Positions 36,153 through 44,853 of a DNA stretch of 64,000 nucleotides are shown piece by piece (the stretch's first letter is position 1; the number at the start of each line of letters is the position of its first letter). The stretch spans positions 372,001 through 436,000 of the forward strand of contig JANOCD010000114.1 in assembly GCA_031411995.1 (NCBI GenBank), written 5' to 3'. The position numbers were made by a program, and so were the translations under genes. The notes below the pieces were generated by a model. The model saw only the letters and a program-made list of their open reading frames with translations, was not told the DNA's origin and ran no database searches. The DNA comes from Rudanella sp031411995. GTDB taxonomy: Bacteria > Bacteroidota > Bacteroidia > Cytophagales > Spirosomataceae.

Positions 36153-36802
36153 AACAAATTCTGATTCTGGTTGAAGGCCAAACGGAAGAAGCATTCGTTA
36201 AAGAAGTGCTCAACCCTTATCTTAATCAACACGGCAGGCATCTCACGCCAATCATTATCAACACCAAGATTGTTAAAGGTGGCATGAATTATAAAGGAGG
36301 AATCGACAATTACGGTCAGGTAAAACGAGATTTGGCTCGTCTTGTCCGGCAAAATTCGTTAACCGTAACTACTTTCTTCGACTATTACGGACTCCCCAAT
36401 GATTTCCCCGGTGTTGCAGCTAAAGAAACGTTGGGTACTGTGGAGCAACGGGTTACGCAAATTGAAAAGGCTTTGTTCGATGATATTGGCCAGCGCAACC
36501 TGATACCATACATTCAGCTTCACGAATTTGAAACGCTCCTGTTTACCTCTATCGAAGGCTTCCGCTATTGTTATAATGATGAGGTGAAAATTAAGGCCTT
36601 CCAGCGAATTATAGATCAATTCCCGAATCCTGAAGATATCAACGACAATCCGCTTACGGCTCCGTCCAAACGCATTTTAGCCATTCTTCCAGACTATAAC
36701 AAGCCGTTTCAAGGCAGCATGATCGCCCTCGAAAACCGGATCGAAAACGCACTTGACTGCTGTCCCCGTTTTGCGAACTGGGTTCAAAAGTTGCTTTCAT
36801 AA
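36149..36802 (+). CDS. DUF4276 family protein (TOPRIM-like), partner of the ATPase
   Basis: The ATG at 36149-36151 overlaps the ATPase stop (ATGA), giving 217 residues. The N-terminus ILILVEGQTEEAFVKEVL holds the acidic residue expected at the first TOPRIM-like site. TTFFDYYGLP provides the second acidic site, and LHEFETLLFTS is the DUF4276 hallmark. OLD-like ATPase plus TOPRIM-like protein is the layout of several nuclease-type defence systems, where the TOPRIM part cuts nucleic acid on ATPase command. I recall that AbiL-type systems may use this pairing, but I cannot confirm it here. A remnant of another gene begins one base after its stop. Confidence 0.88.
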   Translation: MKQILILVEGQTEEAFVKEVLNPYLNQHGRHLTPIIINTKIVKGGMNYKGGIDNYGQVKRDLARLVRQNSLTVTTFFDYYGLPNDFPGVAAKETLGTVEQRVTQIEKALFDDIGQRNLIPYIQLHEFETLLFTSIEGFRYCYNDEVKIKAFQRIIDQFPNPEDINDNPLTAPSKRILAILPDYNKPFQGSMIALENRIENALDCCPRFANWVQKLLS

Positions 36803-36803
36803 C

Positions 36804-37037
36804 TCAATCCACCACCGTGGCAATCACCCGTTGATAGCGGGTCAGGCTCGGTGTGCCTTTATCGGCTACCTCCAGAATCAGGTGAATGGTTTGTCGGGCA
36901 AGGGCATCGGTCGGAACTTTAACTGTTGCTCTGGCTTGTTCTGGTTTCGTAATGGTTACCTTACCCGGATAGCTATCTACCTCGGCGTATTGCCACCACC
37001 GATAGCTGAGGGCATTTCCGTCGGGTGCGGCTTCAGC
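36804..37037 (-). pseudogene. 3'-end fragment of a DUF1593/Sde182-like gene
   Basis: On the minus strand 77 codons run from just after an in-frame TAA (37038-37040) to a TGA at 36804-36806. They read PDGNALSYRWWQYAEVDSYP and end RYQRVIATVVD. This is a close copy of the C-terminus of the protein at 41143-42651; I count about 62 of 73 residues identical. The signal peptide and whole nucleoside-hydrolase-like domain are missing. It is a truncated paralogue whose other part was lost, and it borders the ATPase/DUF4276 module directly. There is no start codon context for expression. Confidence 0.85.
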
Positions 37038-37072
37038 TTATTGAGCAGGTAATGTGGGACGTCTAATCCGCA

Positions 37073-38056
37073 TCAGACACTGTCGGAACGAATCCGCTCT
37101 TTCAATTCCTTTAAGCGGGTTCGCTGCATGACAAATTCCGTTTTGCCATCGGTTAGGCGGACAATATATTTGTCGTTTTCCCAGAACGAATAGTTTTTCA
37201 AAAAAGCCAGATTCAACAGTACCGATCGGTTTATCCGGTAAAACTGGCGTGGATTTAATTCGGCTTCGAGTTCGCTCAGGGTTTTTCGAAGCTGGTAGGT
37301 GCGACCCGCCGTGTAAGCCATGTAGTTTTTGTTCTCTACTTCAATATACCAGATGCTGGCTACCGGCACCAGGGTTTCGCCCTCAGCATCAGTGGCTTCA
37401 ACGTGCGTTGGATAGTACGTGGCGGGTTGTGCATTCGGAGAAAAGTGCTGGTCAACCTCAGTATTGTCGCTGGAAATGGCCGACTGACGCAGCGCATCGA
37501 GCTGGCTTTTCTGGTAGTCATTATAGTCCAGAAACAGGTTTATGTTGATGAACCCGTACCCCACAATCAGAAAGGGAAGCAGGTAGTTGGCAAACATACT
37601 CCCCGTAAAAAAGTACTCCGGAAAATACACACTCCATTGATAATTGGGATAAAAAATCACCAGATACCGGAGCGTGTTGGTAATGGGGCCGAAGACGAAA
37701 ATACTCCCCATGAATACGGGCAAAAAAAAGAGTTCGTACCGTAATACCGCCCCCAGCCGGGGCTGGAGCGTGCGAATTTTAAATACCCGGACGATCCAGA
37801 GCGTGAGCTGTACAAAAATCAGTACCGACACCAGCTCGAACAGGTAATAATAGCCAAACAGCATTTTGAGGTAATGCCCCACATCGCCCCGGCGCAACGG
37901 TTCGAAATCGCTCCCTTCGCTACGCTGCAAGGTCATGAGCTGATACAGCAAAATTCCAACCAGCGTCAGAACCAGAAAAGGCTTCCACTGGCGACGGGTT
38001 CGGAAGGTAAGCAGAATAGGTAGCGTGTCAGCCATTCGGTAATCGTCGGGTGTCAT
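37073..38056 (-). CDS. Membrane-anchored LytTR transcriptional regulator
   Basis: The 327-residue protein has four hydrophobic helices in its first 185 residues (PFLVLTLVGILLYQL, YLFELVSVLIFVQLTLWIV, LFFLPVFMGSIFVF and YLLPFLIVGYGFINI). A linker follows, then a LytTR domain at about 225-325 (VASIWYIEVENKNYMAYT, RKTLSELEAEL and FYRINRSVLLNL). Such proteins are common in Bacteroidota and couple a membrane signal to DNA binding without phosphotransfer. An in-frame Met at residue 8 is an alternative start. It stands alone, next to the DUF1593 fragment and divergent from the gene at 38247. Confidence 0.9.
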   Translation of the reverse strand: MTPDDYRMADTLPILLTFRTRRQWKPFLVLTLVGILLYQLMTLQRSEGSDFEPLRRGDVGHYLKMLFGYYYLFELVSVLIFVQLTLWIVRVFKIRTLQPRLGAVLRYELFFLPVFMGSIFVFGPITNTLRYLVIFYPNYQWSVYFPEYFFTGSMFANYLLPFLIVGYGFININLFLDYNDYQKSQLDALRQSAISSDNTEVDQHFSPNAQPATYYPTHVEATDAEGETLVPVASIWYIEVENKNYMAYTAGRTYQLRKTLSELEAELNPRQFYRINRSVLLNLAFLKNYSFWENDKYIVRLTDGKTEFVMQRTRLKELKERIRSDSV

Positions 38057-38246
38057 TGCCTAAAGGTATATCGGGATCGTATTTCGGGCAAGTTTGGCGG
38101 CATTTCGCGCATTGGTTAACATCAAAAAGACCCGTTTCAGCCCGTAAAGTCCGTATTTGGCTCCCTGCCTCTTGCACCACCAAAGTCGCTCGGCGTAGGT
38201 TTGCATCGTCGGAAACACACAGGCCGACGCAAAAACCAACAACGCC

Positions 38247-39161
38247 ATGAGCCTTTTAAAACTAATTTTTCTGGTTCTTACTGCCTACAGCCTGACCATT
38301 TTTTTAGCCATCGCCCAGACCGCTCCCGCAACTAATGCGGTGCAGTTGTCCGGGCGTGTTCAAACCACCAACGGTCACCCACTCGCTTATGTAAGCGTAG
38401 GCATTCCCGGTACGCCTGTGGGTACGGTATCTAACGAAGCGGGTAATTTCGCGCTGGTGCTAAAACCCGGCACCGCCCCCACCGACTCAGTCCGGTTCAG
38501 TATGCTGGGGTATAAAACGGTTGCCCTGACGGTAGCCGCCCTACGCCAGCAGTTGACAAATGGGGATGCGTTGACCCTCACTGAAACGATACAACAATTG
38601 GCCGAGGTTCGCATAGTGCCAACCAAAACCCGGGCCATCGGGTCGCGCCGGATCGATGCCGGTATGAAAACAAACATGCTCCTGAGTGGTCAGCCAAGCC
38701 AGAACCTGGGATCAGAAGTGGGTCGGCGATTCAATTTGCCCAACAAAAACCACCTGCTGACCGAATACCGCGTGTATGTGCAAAGCAATTTTACCTCAAC
38801 TACACTGCGGGTGAATATCTACGAAGCTAGCACCATGCGTCCGCTGCTGACTCGCAACGTCTACGTGACCCTGACGGGTAAGCACAACGACTGGATAACG
38901 GTTGATTTAAGTCCCTACAACATCGTGACGAAGGGCGACGTGGTGGCCAGTCTGCAATGGGTTGGCAGCGAGGGGAAAGGAACCTACCTGGCTTTACCCA
39001 TCCAGATGCCCGCTTTTGCCACCCATTTCTACAAATACGGTAGTCAGAACAACTGGAAAACGTTCCGGGGTATGAGTACCGCTATGACACTCGGTTTTAG
39101 CCCCACTGATACCGAAACGGAAGCTAATCCTCAACCAGAATCACTCACTGCAACCCGGTAA
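38247..39161 (+). CDS. Secreted carboxypeptidase-regulatory-like domain protein
   Basis: The 304-residue protein has a signal peptide (LVLTAYSLTIFLAIAQ). A carboxypeptidase D regulatory-like beta-sandwich occupies about residues 35-125 (LSGRVQTTNGHPLAYVSVGI, then TVSNEAGNFAL). A second beta-rich part of 150 residues follows (LTEYRVYVQSNFTSTTLRVN and ITVDLSPYNIVTKGDVVASL), which looks like a jelly-roll domain. It is not a TonB receptor, because plug and barrel are missing. Its gene converges with the helicase gene, the two stops being 12 bp apart, and I see no terminator hairpin between them. Role unknown; likely in the cell envelope. Confidence 0.82.
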   Translation: MSLLKLIFLVLTAYSLTIFLAIAQTAPATNAVQLSGRVQTTNGHPLAYVSVGIPGTPVGTVSNEAGNFALVLKPGTAPTDSVRFSMLGYKTVALTVAALRQQLTNGDALTLTETIQQLAEVRIVPTKTRAIGSRRIDAGMKTNMLLSGQPSQNLGSEVGRRFNLPNKNHLLTEYRVYVQSNFTSTTLRVNIYEASTMRPLLTRNVYVTLTGKHNDWITVDLSPYNIVTKGDVVASLQWVGSEGKGTYLALPIQMPAFATHFYKYGSQNNWKTFRGMSTAMTLGFSPTDTETEANPQPESLTATR

Positions 39162-39173
39162 GTATCTATTCTT

Positions 39174-41075
39174 TCATAACCACTCCCAGGCACTTTGGTA
39201 TGCATTCAGACTTTCGGCGTAGGCGATGAAATCCGAATAGAACGGCAAACTCGATAAGGTGGCACTGTCGCCAACGATAACCAGTTTTTTACGGGCGCGG
39301 GTCATGGCCACGTTCATCCGGCGAATATCCGACAAAAACCCAATGGTCCCCTTGTCGTTACTGCGGGTCATGGAGATGTACACAATGTCGCGCTCCTGCC
39401 CCTGAAAGCTGTCGATGGTGTTCACGGCAATAGCCGACCGGTATGGCTGTAAGGCAGCGGTGTGGAGCAGTTGCTCGTTCAGCAGGGCAAGTTGCTGTTT
39501 GTAGGGCGAAATAAGGGCAATTTGCGGAAACTCGTCCGGCGTATAGATCGTGCTCAAATCGGTTACTAACTGCGTCAGGTGTTTCACGAGCAACGCAGCT
39601 TCTTCGGGATTAGTCGAGCTGGTACCGTCCAGTTTTTCGTCAAAGCCGCACCCCGCCGTGTCGATAAAAAGCAGGGCGCTGTCGCCAGGAAACAGCGCAT
39701 GAGTCGCCACGGACGGGTGGGCCTGCAGGCTATTTTCATAAAACACCCGCGAGGAGTAACCCATAATCTGTTCGTGCATCCGATACTGCTCATTCAGCAG
39801 TGTTACGGCTTCGGGATGGTGAGCAATCGCCTTTTCGAGCAGGGTAACGTTTAAACCATTGCGGGCAGCCTCACCCGATTTAATGGTTGGTGGCAACTGG
39901 CAGTGATCACCAGCCAAAACCAGCTTTTTTGCTTTTAAAATCGGAATCCAGCAGGCGGGCTCGAGGGCCTGCCCTGCTTCGTCGATCACTACGGTATGAA
40001 ACGTGAGGTTACGCACCAGATACTGGTTGGAGCCAACGAGCGTAGCCGTAATCACCTGGGCTTTGGACACCAAATCATCAATAATATACTGCTCCGTGTT
40101 GGCAACCTCTTTCATGATCCGGTGCGCTTCATCGAATAGCGCCTTCCGTTGGTCGCGCTCCATCTTACCAAAGCTACGCTTGTAGGTATGCGCCATTTTT
40201 TTGAACTCGTTCGCCTGTTTCTTGAGCTTTTTAGCTTCTTTCATCAGGTTGTGCGCACTCATTTTGTGGTCTAGCGTTAGGGCCATTAGCCGCTCGGAAA
40301 CGCGGCTTGGATTACCCACTCGTAATACGTTTAGCTCTTCTTCGTGCAGTTTTTCGCTGAGCAGATCAACGGCCGTGTTGCTGGGGGCTACCACCAGAAC
40401 CTGTTTTTGATGATCCTGCCGGATCAGGGCCTTAATAATCTGTACCAGCGTAGTGGTTTTTCCGGTTCCTGGCGGGCCATGCACAACAGCCAGTTCATTA
40501 GCAGCCAAACTAAGGCCAACTGCCCGTTGCTGACTGGCGTTTAAGCGGGGAGCAAAAACCGGAAAACTGTCTGGCCGGAACGTAGGCGACGCCTGACCCG
40601 TCAGTATATTAATCAGGCGGTTGGTGCCGGTTTCGGCGAGTCCGCGAGCCAGTTTGAGAGCCTCCTCCATTGCGTCGTAACTGGTATCGTCGAAGAGCAT
40701 TTCGATGCCCAGCTTCCCATCGCGCGACCAGTCAGGTAATTCATCGGTAAGCAACGTAATTTTGAGTCGATTGCCACTTTGGAAAGCGATGGTCCCTTCA
40801 ACCCGGTCGATTTTGGGGTCGTGATTACTGAACAGAATGGCGGGCACACCCGAGCGAAGCTGGTGCGACAGGTCCTGGTGTGTGGTCCGTTCAACCTCAA
40901 CGGTCAGGTAATCGCCCCGACCCATTTCAGAACCTCGAATCGCGATGGGATACCAGGTTAAGCCGCTGGCCCGACGGTCGGCAATTGTAGTCGCCTGGGT
41001 GAGGAGCTGGTATTGAACCCGGTCTTCGTCCCGCTCCATTTTCAGTAATGCAAGCAACTGCTTAAAGTAATCCAT
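39174..41075 (-). CDS. Superfamily 1 DNA/RNA helicase, UPF1/IGHMBP2-like
   Basis: I chose the ATG at 41073-41075 (633 residues), because a longer frame would run into the stop of the upstream gene. Helicase motifs are complete: Q-motif LNASQQRAV, Walker A GPPGTGKT at 200-207, PSNTAVD, Walker B DEAGQA at 365-370, GDHCQLPPT, LNEQYRMH and the late motifs VNTIDSFQGQERD and NVAMTRARKKL. A beta-barrel-like insert precedes the first RecA domain (45-130). Homologues unwind DNA or RNA 5' to 3'. The role here is probably general nucleic acid repair. It is widespread in Bacteroidota, so I do not count it as a defence gene despite lying 2.4 kb from one. Confidence 0.95.
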   Translation of the reverse strand: MDYFKQLLALLKMERDEDRVQYQLLTQATTIADRRASGLTWYPIAIRGSEMGRGDYLTVEVERTTHQDLSHQLRSGVPAILFSNHDPKIDRVEGTIAFQSGNRLKITLLTDELPDWSRDGKLGIEMLFDDTSYDAMEEALKLARGLAETGTNRLINILTGQASPTFRPDSFPVFAPRLNASQQRAVGLSLAANELAVVHGPPGTGKTTTLVQIIKALIRQDHQKQVLVVAPSNTAVDLLSEKLHEEELNVLRVGNPSRVSERLMALTLDHKMSAHNLMKEAKKLKKQANEFKKMAHTYKRSFGKMERDQRKALFDEAHRIMKEVANTEQYIIDDLVSKAQVITATLVGSNQYLVRNLTFHTVVIDEAGQALEPACWIPILKAKKLVLAGDHCQLPPTIKSGEAARNGLNVTLLEKAIAHHPEAVTLLNEQYRMHEQIMGYSSRVFYENSLQAHPSVATHALFPGDSALLFIDTAGCGFDEKLDGTSSTNPEEAALLVKHLTQLVTDLSTIYTPDEFPQIALISPYKQQLALLNEQLLHTAALQPYRSAIAVNTIDSFQGQERDIVYISMTRSNDKGTIGFLSDIRRMNVAMTRARKKLVIVGDSATLSSLPFYSDFIAYAESLNAYQSAWEWL

Positions 41076-41142
41076 GCACAAAGGTAGTGCATAAATCAGG
41101 GCGTATTTTGTGGGTGCGCGCCTAGGCTTCAGGTAGCCTGAG

Positions 41143-42651
41143 TCAGTTAACGACCGTGGCAATCACCCGTTGATAGCGGGTCAGGATCGGTGTGCCTTTA
41201 TCGGCAACCTCCAGAATCAGGTGAATGGTCTGGCCAGCCGTGGCATCGTCCGGTACTTTAACTGATGCCTTGGCTTGTTCTTGTTTCGTAATGGTTACCT
41301 TACCCGGATAGCTATCTACCTCTTCATATTGCCACCATCGGTAGCTGACAGCATCCCCGTCGGGGTCGGTGGCCGAGCCGTTGAGGGTGATAGTTTGCCC
41401 CGGTTTCACACGAAGATTGCGGGCCTGATTTAGTGTGACTACGGGCGGATGGTTGGCCTCTTTGTAAGGTTTGACACACCAGTCGGCGCGGGCGGCAAAG
41501 TCGTTTTGCAGGGCCGGAATCCAGCGCGTTTGTGGGTAGGCCGCATCGGCTTTTTGGGTGAACGGGTTGTAGTCGGTCACGGTTTTGCCATCTTCCCAGC
41601 GGTTCGGGTTCATCGGCGATTTCACCATACGTCCGCCCCAACCGCCATACGAAATGTCTTCGTTACTCCGAAGCCCTACGTCGATCAGGTAGAAAAACGC
41701 GGGCGAATCCCCCTCCGAAATAAACGAATAGGGCGACAATCCATATTTGTTGGCTTCGGCCATGTCGCCGTGGTTGTGTTCGGGGTCGCCCGCAATTTGG
41801 CGACCATCACCCCACAAATAGTAGGCTTCGAGCAGCGGCCCGTGGTCGAACCGGATGTTTTTGGCAAACCAGTTTCCGTCTAAATACGTTTGCAACTCCT
41901 TCGGAACAACCTTCGGCCAGAGGTAGGCGAAACTCCAGAACTGATCTGAATTATAGAGTACTTTGATAGTTGGCCAGTTGGGGGCAATGTAGTTCTGGTA
42001 CGTAGCGTCCTGATCGAGAACGGCATAGAAGATGGCTTTGTCGGCCACTTTTTTGGCAATTGTGGCCCAGTTGGGCGTATTCTTATACTGGTCTTCAATA
42101 GATTTCAGAGCGCGGGCTACCGTGTTGGTACCACCCCAGATTTGCAGATAAACAGGGCTTGGGTTGTTGTCGAGCAGAATCTGTTTGATAAAATCCGATC
42201 CCTCAGTGTCGCGGCTCATGTCGCCTTCAAAGTCGATGTTGCCCACCCGCACCAGGCTCTTCAGGCGGGCGGGAGTGGGGTATGCTTTGGCGTGTTTCGT
42301 GAGGTTGGGATACACTTTCGCATATTTGTCGATATATTCTTCCATCCAGGTCGTGCCGGGCCAGCGCAAGTCCGTCCGTTCGCCGTAGCGTTGGGCCGTG
42401 TTGTCCATCTGCGAGGTAAATTTGGTGCCTTTTCCATCGCCCTTATAGTGCCACTGTGAGCTGCTATAGACTAAGCCAACTACTTCATATTCATTACTAT
42501 ACAGCAGCATCCGCACAAACGTATCCACATCGTCCACCTCGCCATCGGTGGTGATAATGGTGCGGGGTTTATTGGTGGTTGTCTGAGCTATAGCCGGTAA
42601 AAAAGATGGCAGGCTAAGGCATAAAAGCAGAAAGAAACAATGTCTGTGCAT
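41143..42651 (-). CDS. DUF1593/Sde182-like secreted nucleoside-hydrolase-like protein (copy 1)
   Basis: The 502-residue protein has a signal peptide (FFLLLCLSLPSFLPAIAQ). A nucleoside-hydrolase-like domain follows, with the acidic cluster TDGEVDDVDTFVRMLLYSNE near residues 34-53 and YLQIWGGTNTVARAL. A C-terminal Ig-like beta domain (VTLNQARNLRVKPGQTITLN) ends TRYQRVIATVVN. The family is named after a cellulose-binding Saccharophagus protein and often occurs in polysaccharide-degrading bacteria. It probably hydrolyses a glycosidic or N-ribosidic bond outside the cell, but the substrate is not established. A second full copy follows at 42687, and a fragment of a third is at 36804. Confidence 0.9.
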   Translation of the reverse strand: MHRHCFFLLLCLSLPSFLPAIAQTTTNKPRTIITTDGEVDDVDTFVRMLLYSNEYEVVGLVYSSSQWHYKGDGKGTKFTSQMDNTAQRYGERTDLRWPGTTWMEEYIDKYAKVYPNLTKHAKAYPTPARLKSLVRVGNIDFEGDMSRDTEGSDFIKQILLDNNPSPVYLQIWGGTNTVARALKSIEDQYKNTPNWATIAKKVADKAIFYAVLDQDATYQNYIAPNWPTIKVLYNSDQFWSFAYLWPKVVPKELQTYLDGNWFAKNIRFDHGPLLEAYYLWGDGRQIAGDPEHNHGDMAEANKYGLSPYSFISEGDSPAFFYLIDVGLRSNEDISYGGWGGRMVKSPMNPNRWEDGKTVTDYNPFTQKADAAYPQTRWIPALQNDFAARADWCVKPYKEANHPPVVTLNQARNLRVKPGQTITLNGSATDPDGDAVSYRWWQYEEVDSYPGKVTITKQEQAKASVKVPDDATAGQTIHLILEVADKGTPILTRYQRVIATVVN

Positions 42652-42686
42652 GGTTCAAAATGGTAAAAAATGGGTTGGGTTTCAGC

Positions 42687-44084
42687 TTAGGGGAAAACCG
42701 TCAAAATCACTCGCTGATACCGGGTTAGGGCGGGAATGCCTTTGTCTCTTACGGCCAAAACAACGTGGAGCGTTTCGGGTTTGGCCACTTTTGGGGCCAC
42801 CATTGAGGCAATTTTCTGGTTGCTGTTCAGGAGTTTCGGAACACCGCCACCTTCATACGTCCCCACTTCGCGGTAGTAAATCCACTCGTAGGTCAGTTCG
42901 TTGCCATCGGGGTCGGTGGTGCCTTCGCCACTCAGCGTGACGGTTTCGCCACCCTTCGCCCGCAGTTCGTTGGGGTGGTTCAGTTTGACCACGGGCGGGT
43001 GATTTGCTTCGGCAAAGGGCTTGGTTGTCCAGTCGATGCGGGCCGCAAAATCGTGTTGGTAAGCCTGTCGCCACCGCCAGATGGTAGCCTTGTTACTGTT
43101 GTGCCACGCCTTGTCAAAGCCCTGCACCTCGTCTTCGGTATCCGTCCAGATCGGGCGGGTTTCGGGTTCCAGAAACCACTTTCGGGTGCGGGGCGTGTAG
43201 TATTCATAGCGGCCACCCCAACTGCCATAGTCCGGGTGTTCGGGACTGCCTAACCCATTAACCATCAGGTATAAAATCGTGGGAGAGTCGCCCTCCATGA
43301 TGTATTCAGTATGGGGGTGTTCGGCCCCCAGCGGCCCGTGGTTTTTGCGGATATGGGTATCTAACCACGCATTGGTAACGATGCTGGAATCGGCTCCGTC
43401 GAAGCCCCGCGTAAACCCATCGCCACTGATGCCCCGCCATGTTGAATAATGATACCCACCCAACGAATGAAAACCGGGACTGACAATATAAAACAGGTTC
43501 GGAAACGTTTTGCGGAGCCACGGCCCGGTATCGTCCTGATCGGAGATCGTATAGACCCGAAGTTTGGCTACAAACCGCTCCAACTCCTCCGGCGAGCGGG
43601 TTTGCCGCACTTTCCAAAGGGCTTGCGCCAAACAGTTGGCCCCGCCCCAAACCGGAATCCAGACGGGTCGGCTATCCGTGCGATCTACCACCGCGATAAT
43701 ATGCTCCGATCCCTCTGAATCGTTACCCGGCCCCACGGCATCCATCCCATATTTCGGAATGCCGGGCTTAATGATACTGAGCAGATACGCCGTTTCAGGA
43801 TAGCCCTTTTCGTGCAGCAACAGGTTGTTTCGCACCTTGCCATAGGCTTCCACAATCCGCCGAATCCGCTCAGGAGCCACTCGTTTCTGCTGATGCACCG
43901 AGGTCGTTGCCACCAGCCCCTCTACATCCCATTGGTTGGTATAGGTCATAAATCGCACCATCGACTGGGCATCGTCCGGCTCGTTTTCAATGTCGGTCAA
44001 CACCAGCACCCGCAGTTTTTGGGGTGTTTGTTGCGCCAAACAAAGGCCGGGAAGCAGGAAGAGGAGAAGGAGTAGGGGTTTCAT
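42687..44084 (-). CDS. DUF1593/Sde182-like secreted nucleoside-hydrolase-like protein (copy 2)
   Basis: The 465-residue paralogue of the neighbouring gene product has a signal peptide (LLLLFLLPGLCLAQ). The acidic cluster is LTDIENEPDDAQSMVRFM, and IPVWGGANCLAQALWKV is in the nucleoside-hydrolase-like domain. The C-terminal beta domain contains LSGEGTTDPDGNELTYEW and TRYQRVILTV. The catalytic-type Asp cluster is conserved but differs in detail from copy 1 (NEPDD against GEVDD), so substrates may differ. Its gene lies 35 bp upstream of copy 1 on the same strand, and the two are probably cotranscribed. Confidence 0.9.
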   Translation of the reverse strand: MKPLLLLLFLLPGLCLAQQTPQKLRVLVLTDIENEPDDAQSMVRFMTYTNQWDVEGLVATTSVHQQKRVAPERIRRIVEAYGKVRNNLLLHEKGYPETAYLLSIIKPGIPKYGMDAVGPGNDSEGSEHIIAVVDRTDSRPVWIPVWGGANCLAQALWKVRQTRSPEELERFVAKLRVYTISDQDDTGPWLRKTFPNLFYIVSPGFHSLGGYHYSTWRGISGDGFTRGFDGADSSIVTNAWLDTHIRKNHGPLGAEHPHTEYIMEGDSPTILYLMVNGLGSPEHPDYGSWGGRYEYYTPRTRKWFLEPETRPIWTDTEDEVQGFDKAWHNSNKATIWRWRQAYQHDFAARIDWTTKPFAEANHPPVVKLNHPNELRAKGGETVTLSGEGTTDPDGNELTYEWIYYREVGTYEGGGVPKLLNSNQKIASMVAPKVAKPETLHVVLAVRDKGIPALTRYQRVILTVFP

Positions 44085-44121
44085 TGGGGTAAAAAGTGAA
44101 AGAGGGGGAAAATAGCTTGAC

Positions 44122-44853
44122 TTATTGGAAATACGCCTTTTTTAGCCTCTTGAGGTAGATTATCCCGTAATTCCAGGCCAGAATAGCCCCGTAGCGATTT
44201 CCCAGCCAGAACCCCAAATGGCGGTATTTGATCCGATTTGACTCCCAAAGCGACCGCACTAACCCCGCACTAATGCCCTGTGCATCATATAGAGCCATGT
44301 CCAAGTCAATAACGCGCACGTTTTTTTTGTGCAGATATAACAGCAGGTTCAGTTCATAATCCGACATGGCCTTCATGCTGGTGTCGTACTGAAACGTGTC
44401 GAAAAGCCGCCGGTTGTAGAAAGCCGCCTGGTGGTGAATCAGGTTGCTCACCAGCATGGCCTCCGAGAAAGTGCCGGTGAACCATCCTCCGCCCGCCATC
44501 TGAACGTGACCCGCCAACAGGTCAAGATCGGGGGTGAGCATGGGGGTAACCTTAGCCAGAACGCCGGGCAGCAGTTCATCGCCCGCACACAGCACATAAA
44601 TCCAGTCGCCCTTCGCCGACTCTATCCCCCGGTTCATGGCCTCGTAAATCCCTCCATCGGGTTCACTAATCCAGTTAAGGTGCGGAAAATTTTCGTGTCG
44701 TAGCCATGCCGCAGTGCCGTCGGAACTGTTGCCATCAATAATAATCTGCTCAAACGAGGCCCCCGTTTGCCCCTGAACACTGGCGATGGTTTGAGCCAGA
44801 TCCGCGCGCGCATTGAGCGTAACGGTGATAACAGAAATAAGCGGAGCAGCCAT
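44122..44853 (-). CDS. Family 2 glycosyltransferase
   Basis: The 243-residue enzyme has a GT-A fold start (ISVITVTLNARADLAQTI), IIIDGNSSDGT and SEPDGGIYEAMNRGIESAKG. WIYVLCAGDEL stands in the DxD position. It resembles colanic-acid-type WcaE/WcaA transferases that add one sugar from a nucleotide donor in the cytoplasm. Its ATG directly follows the stop of the upstream glycosyltransferase gene (TAA then ATG, no gap), so the two are translated together. No flippase or polymerase lies nearby, so the glycan is unknown. Confidence 0.93.
   Translation of the reverse strand: MAAPLISVITVTLNARADLAQTIASVQGQTGASFEQIIIDGNSSDGTAAWLRHENFPHLNWISEPDGGIYEAMNRGIESAKGDWIYVLCAGDELLPGVLAKVTPMLTPDLDLLAGHVQMAGGGWFTGTFSEAMLVSNLIHHQAAFYNRRLFDTFQYDTSMKAMSDYELNLLLYLHKKNVRVIDLDMALYDAQGISAGLVRSLWESNRIKYRHLGFWLGNRYGAILAWNYGIIYLKRLKKAYFQ

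Noticed and set aside
38060..38248. Minus-strand 62-codon ORF between the LytTR gene and the gene at 38247
   Set aside because: No conserved motif, and it overlaps the start of a well-supported gene; probably chance.
39174..41075. UPF1-like helicase as part of a defence island with the ATPase/DUF4276 pair
   Set aside because: Such helicases are common chromosomal genes in Bacteroidota, and unrelated genes lie between it and the pair.
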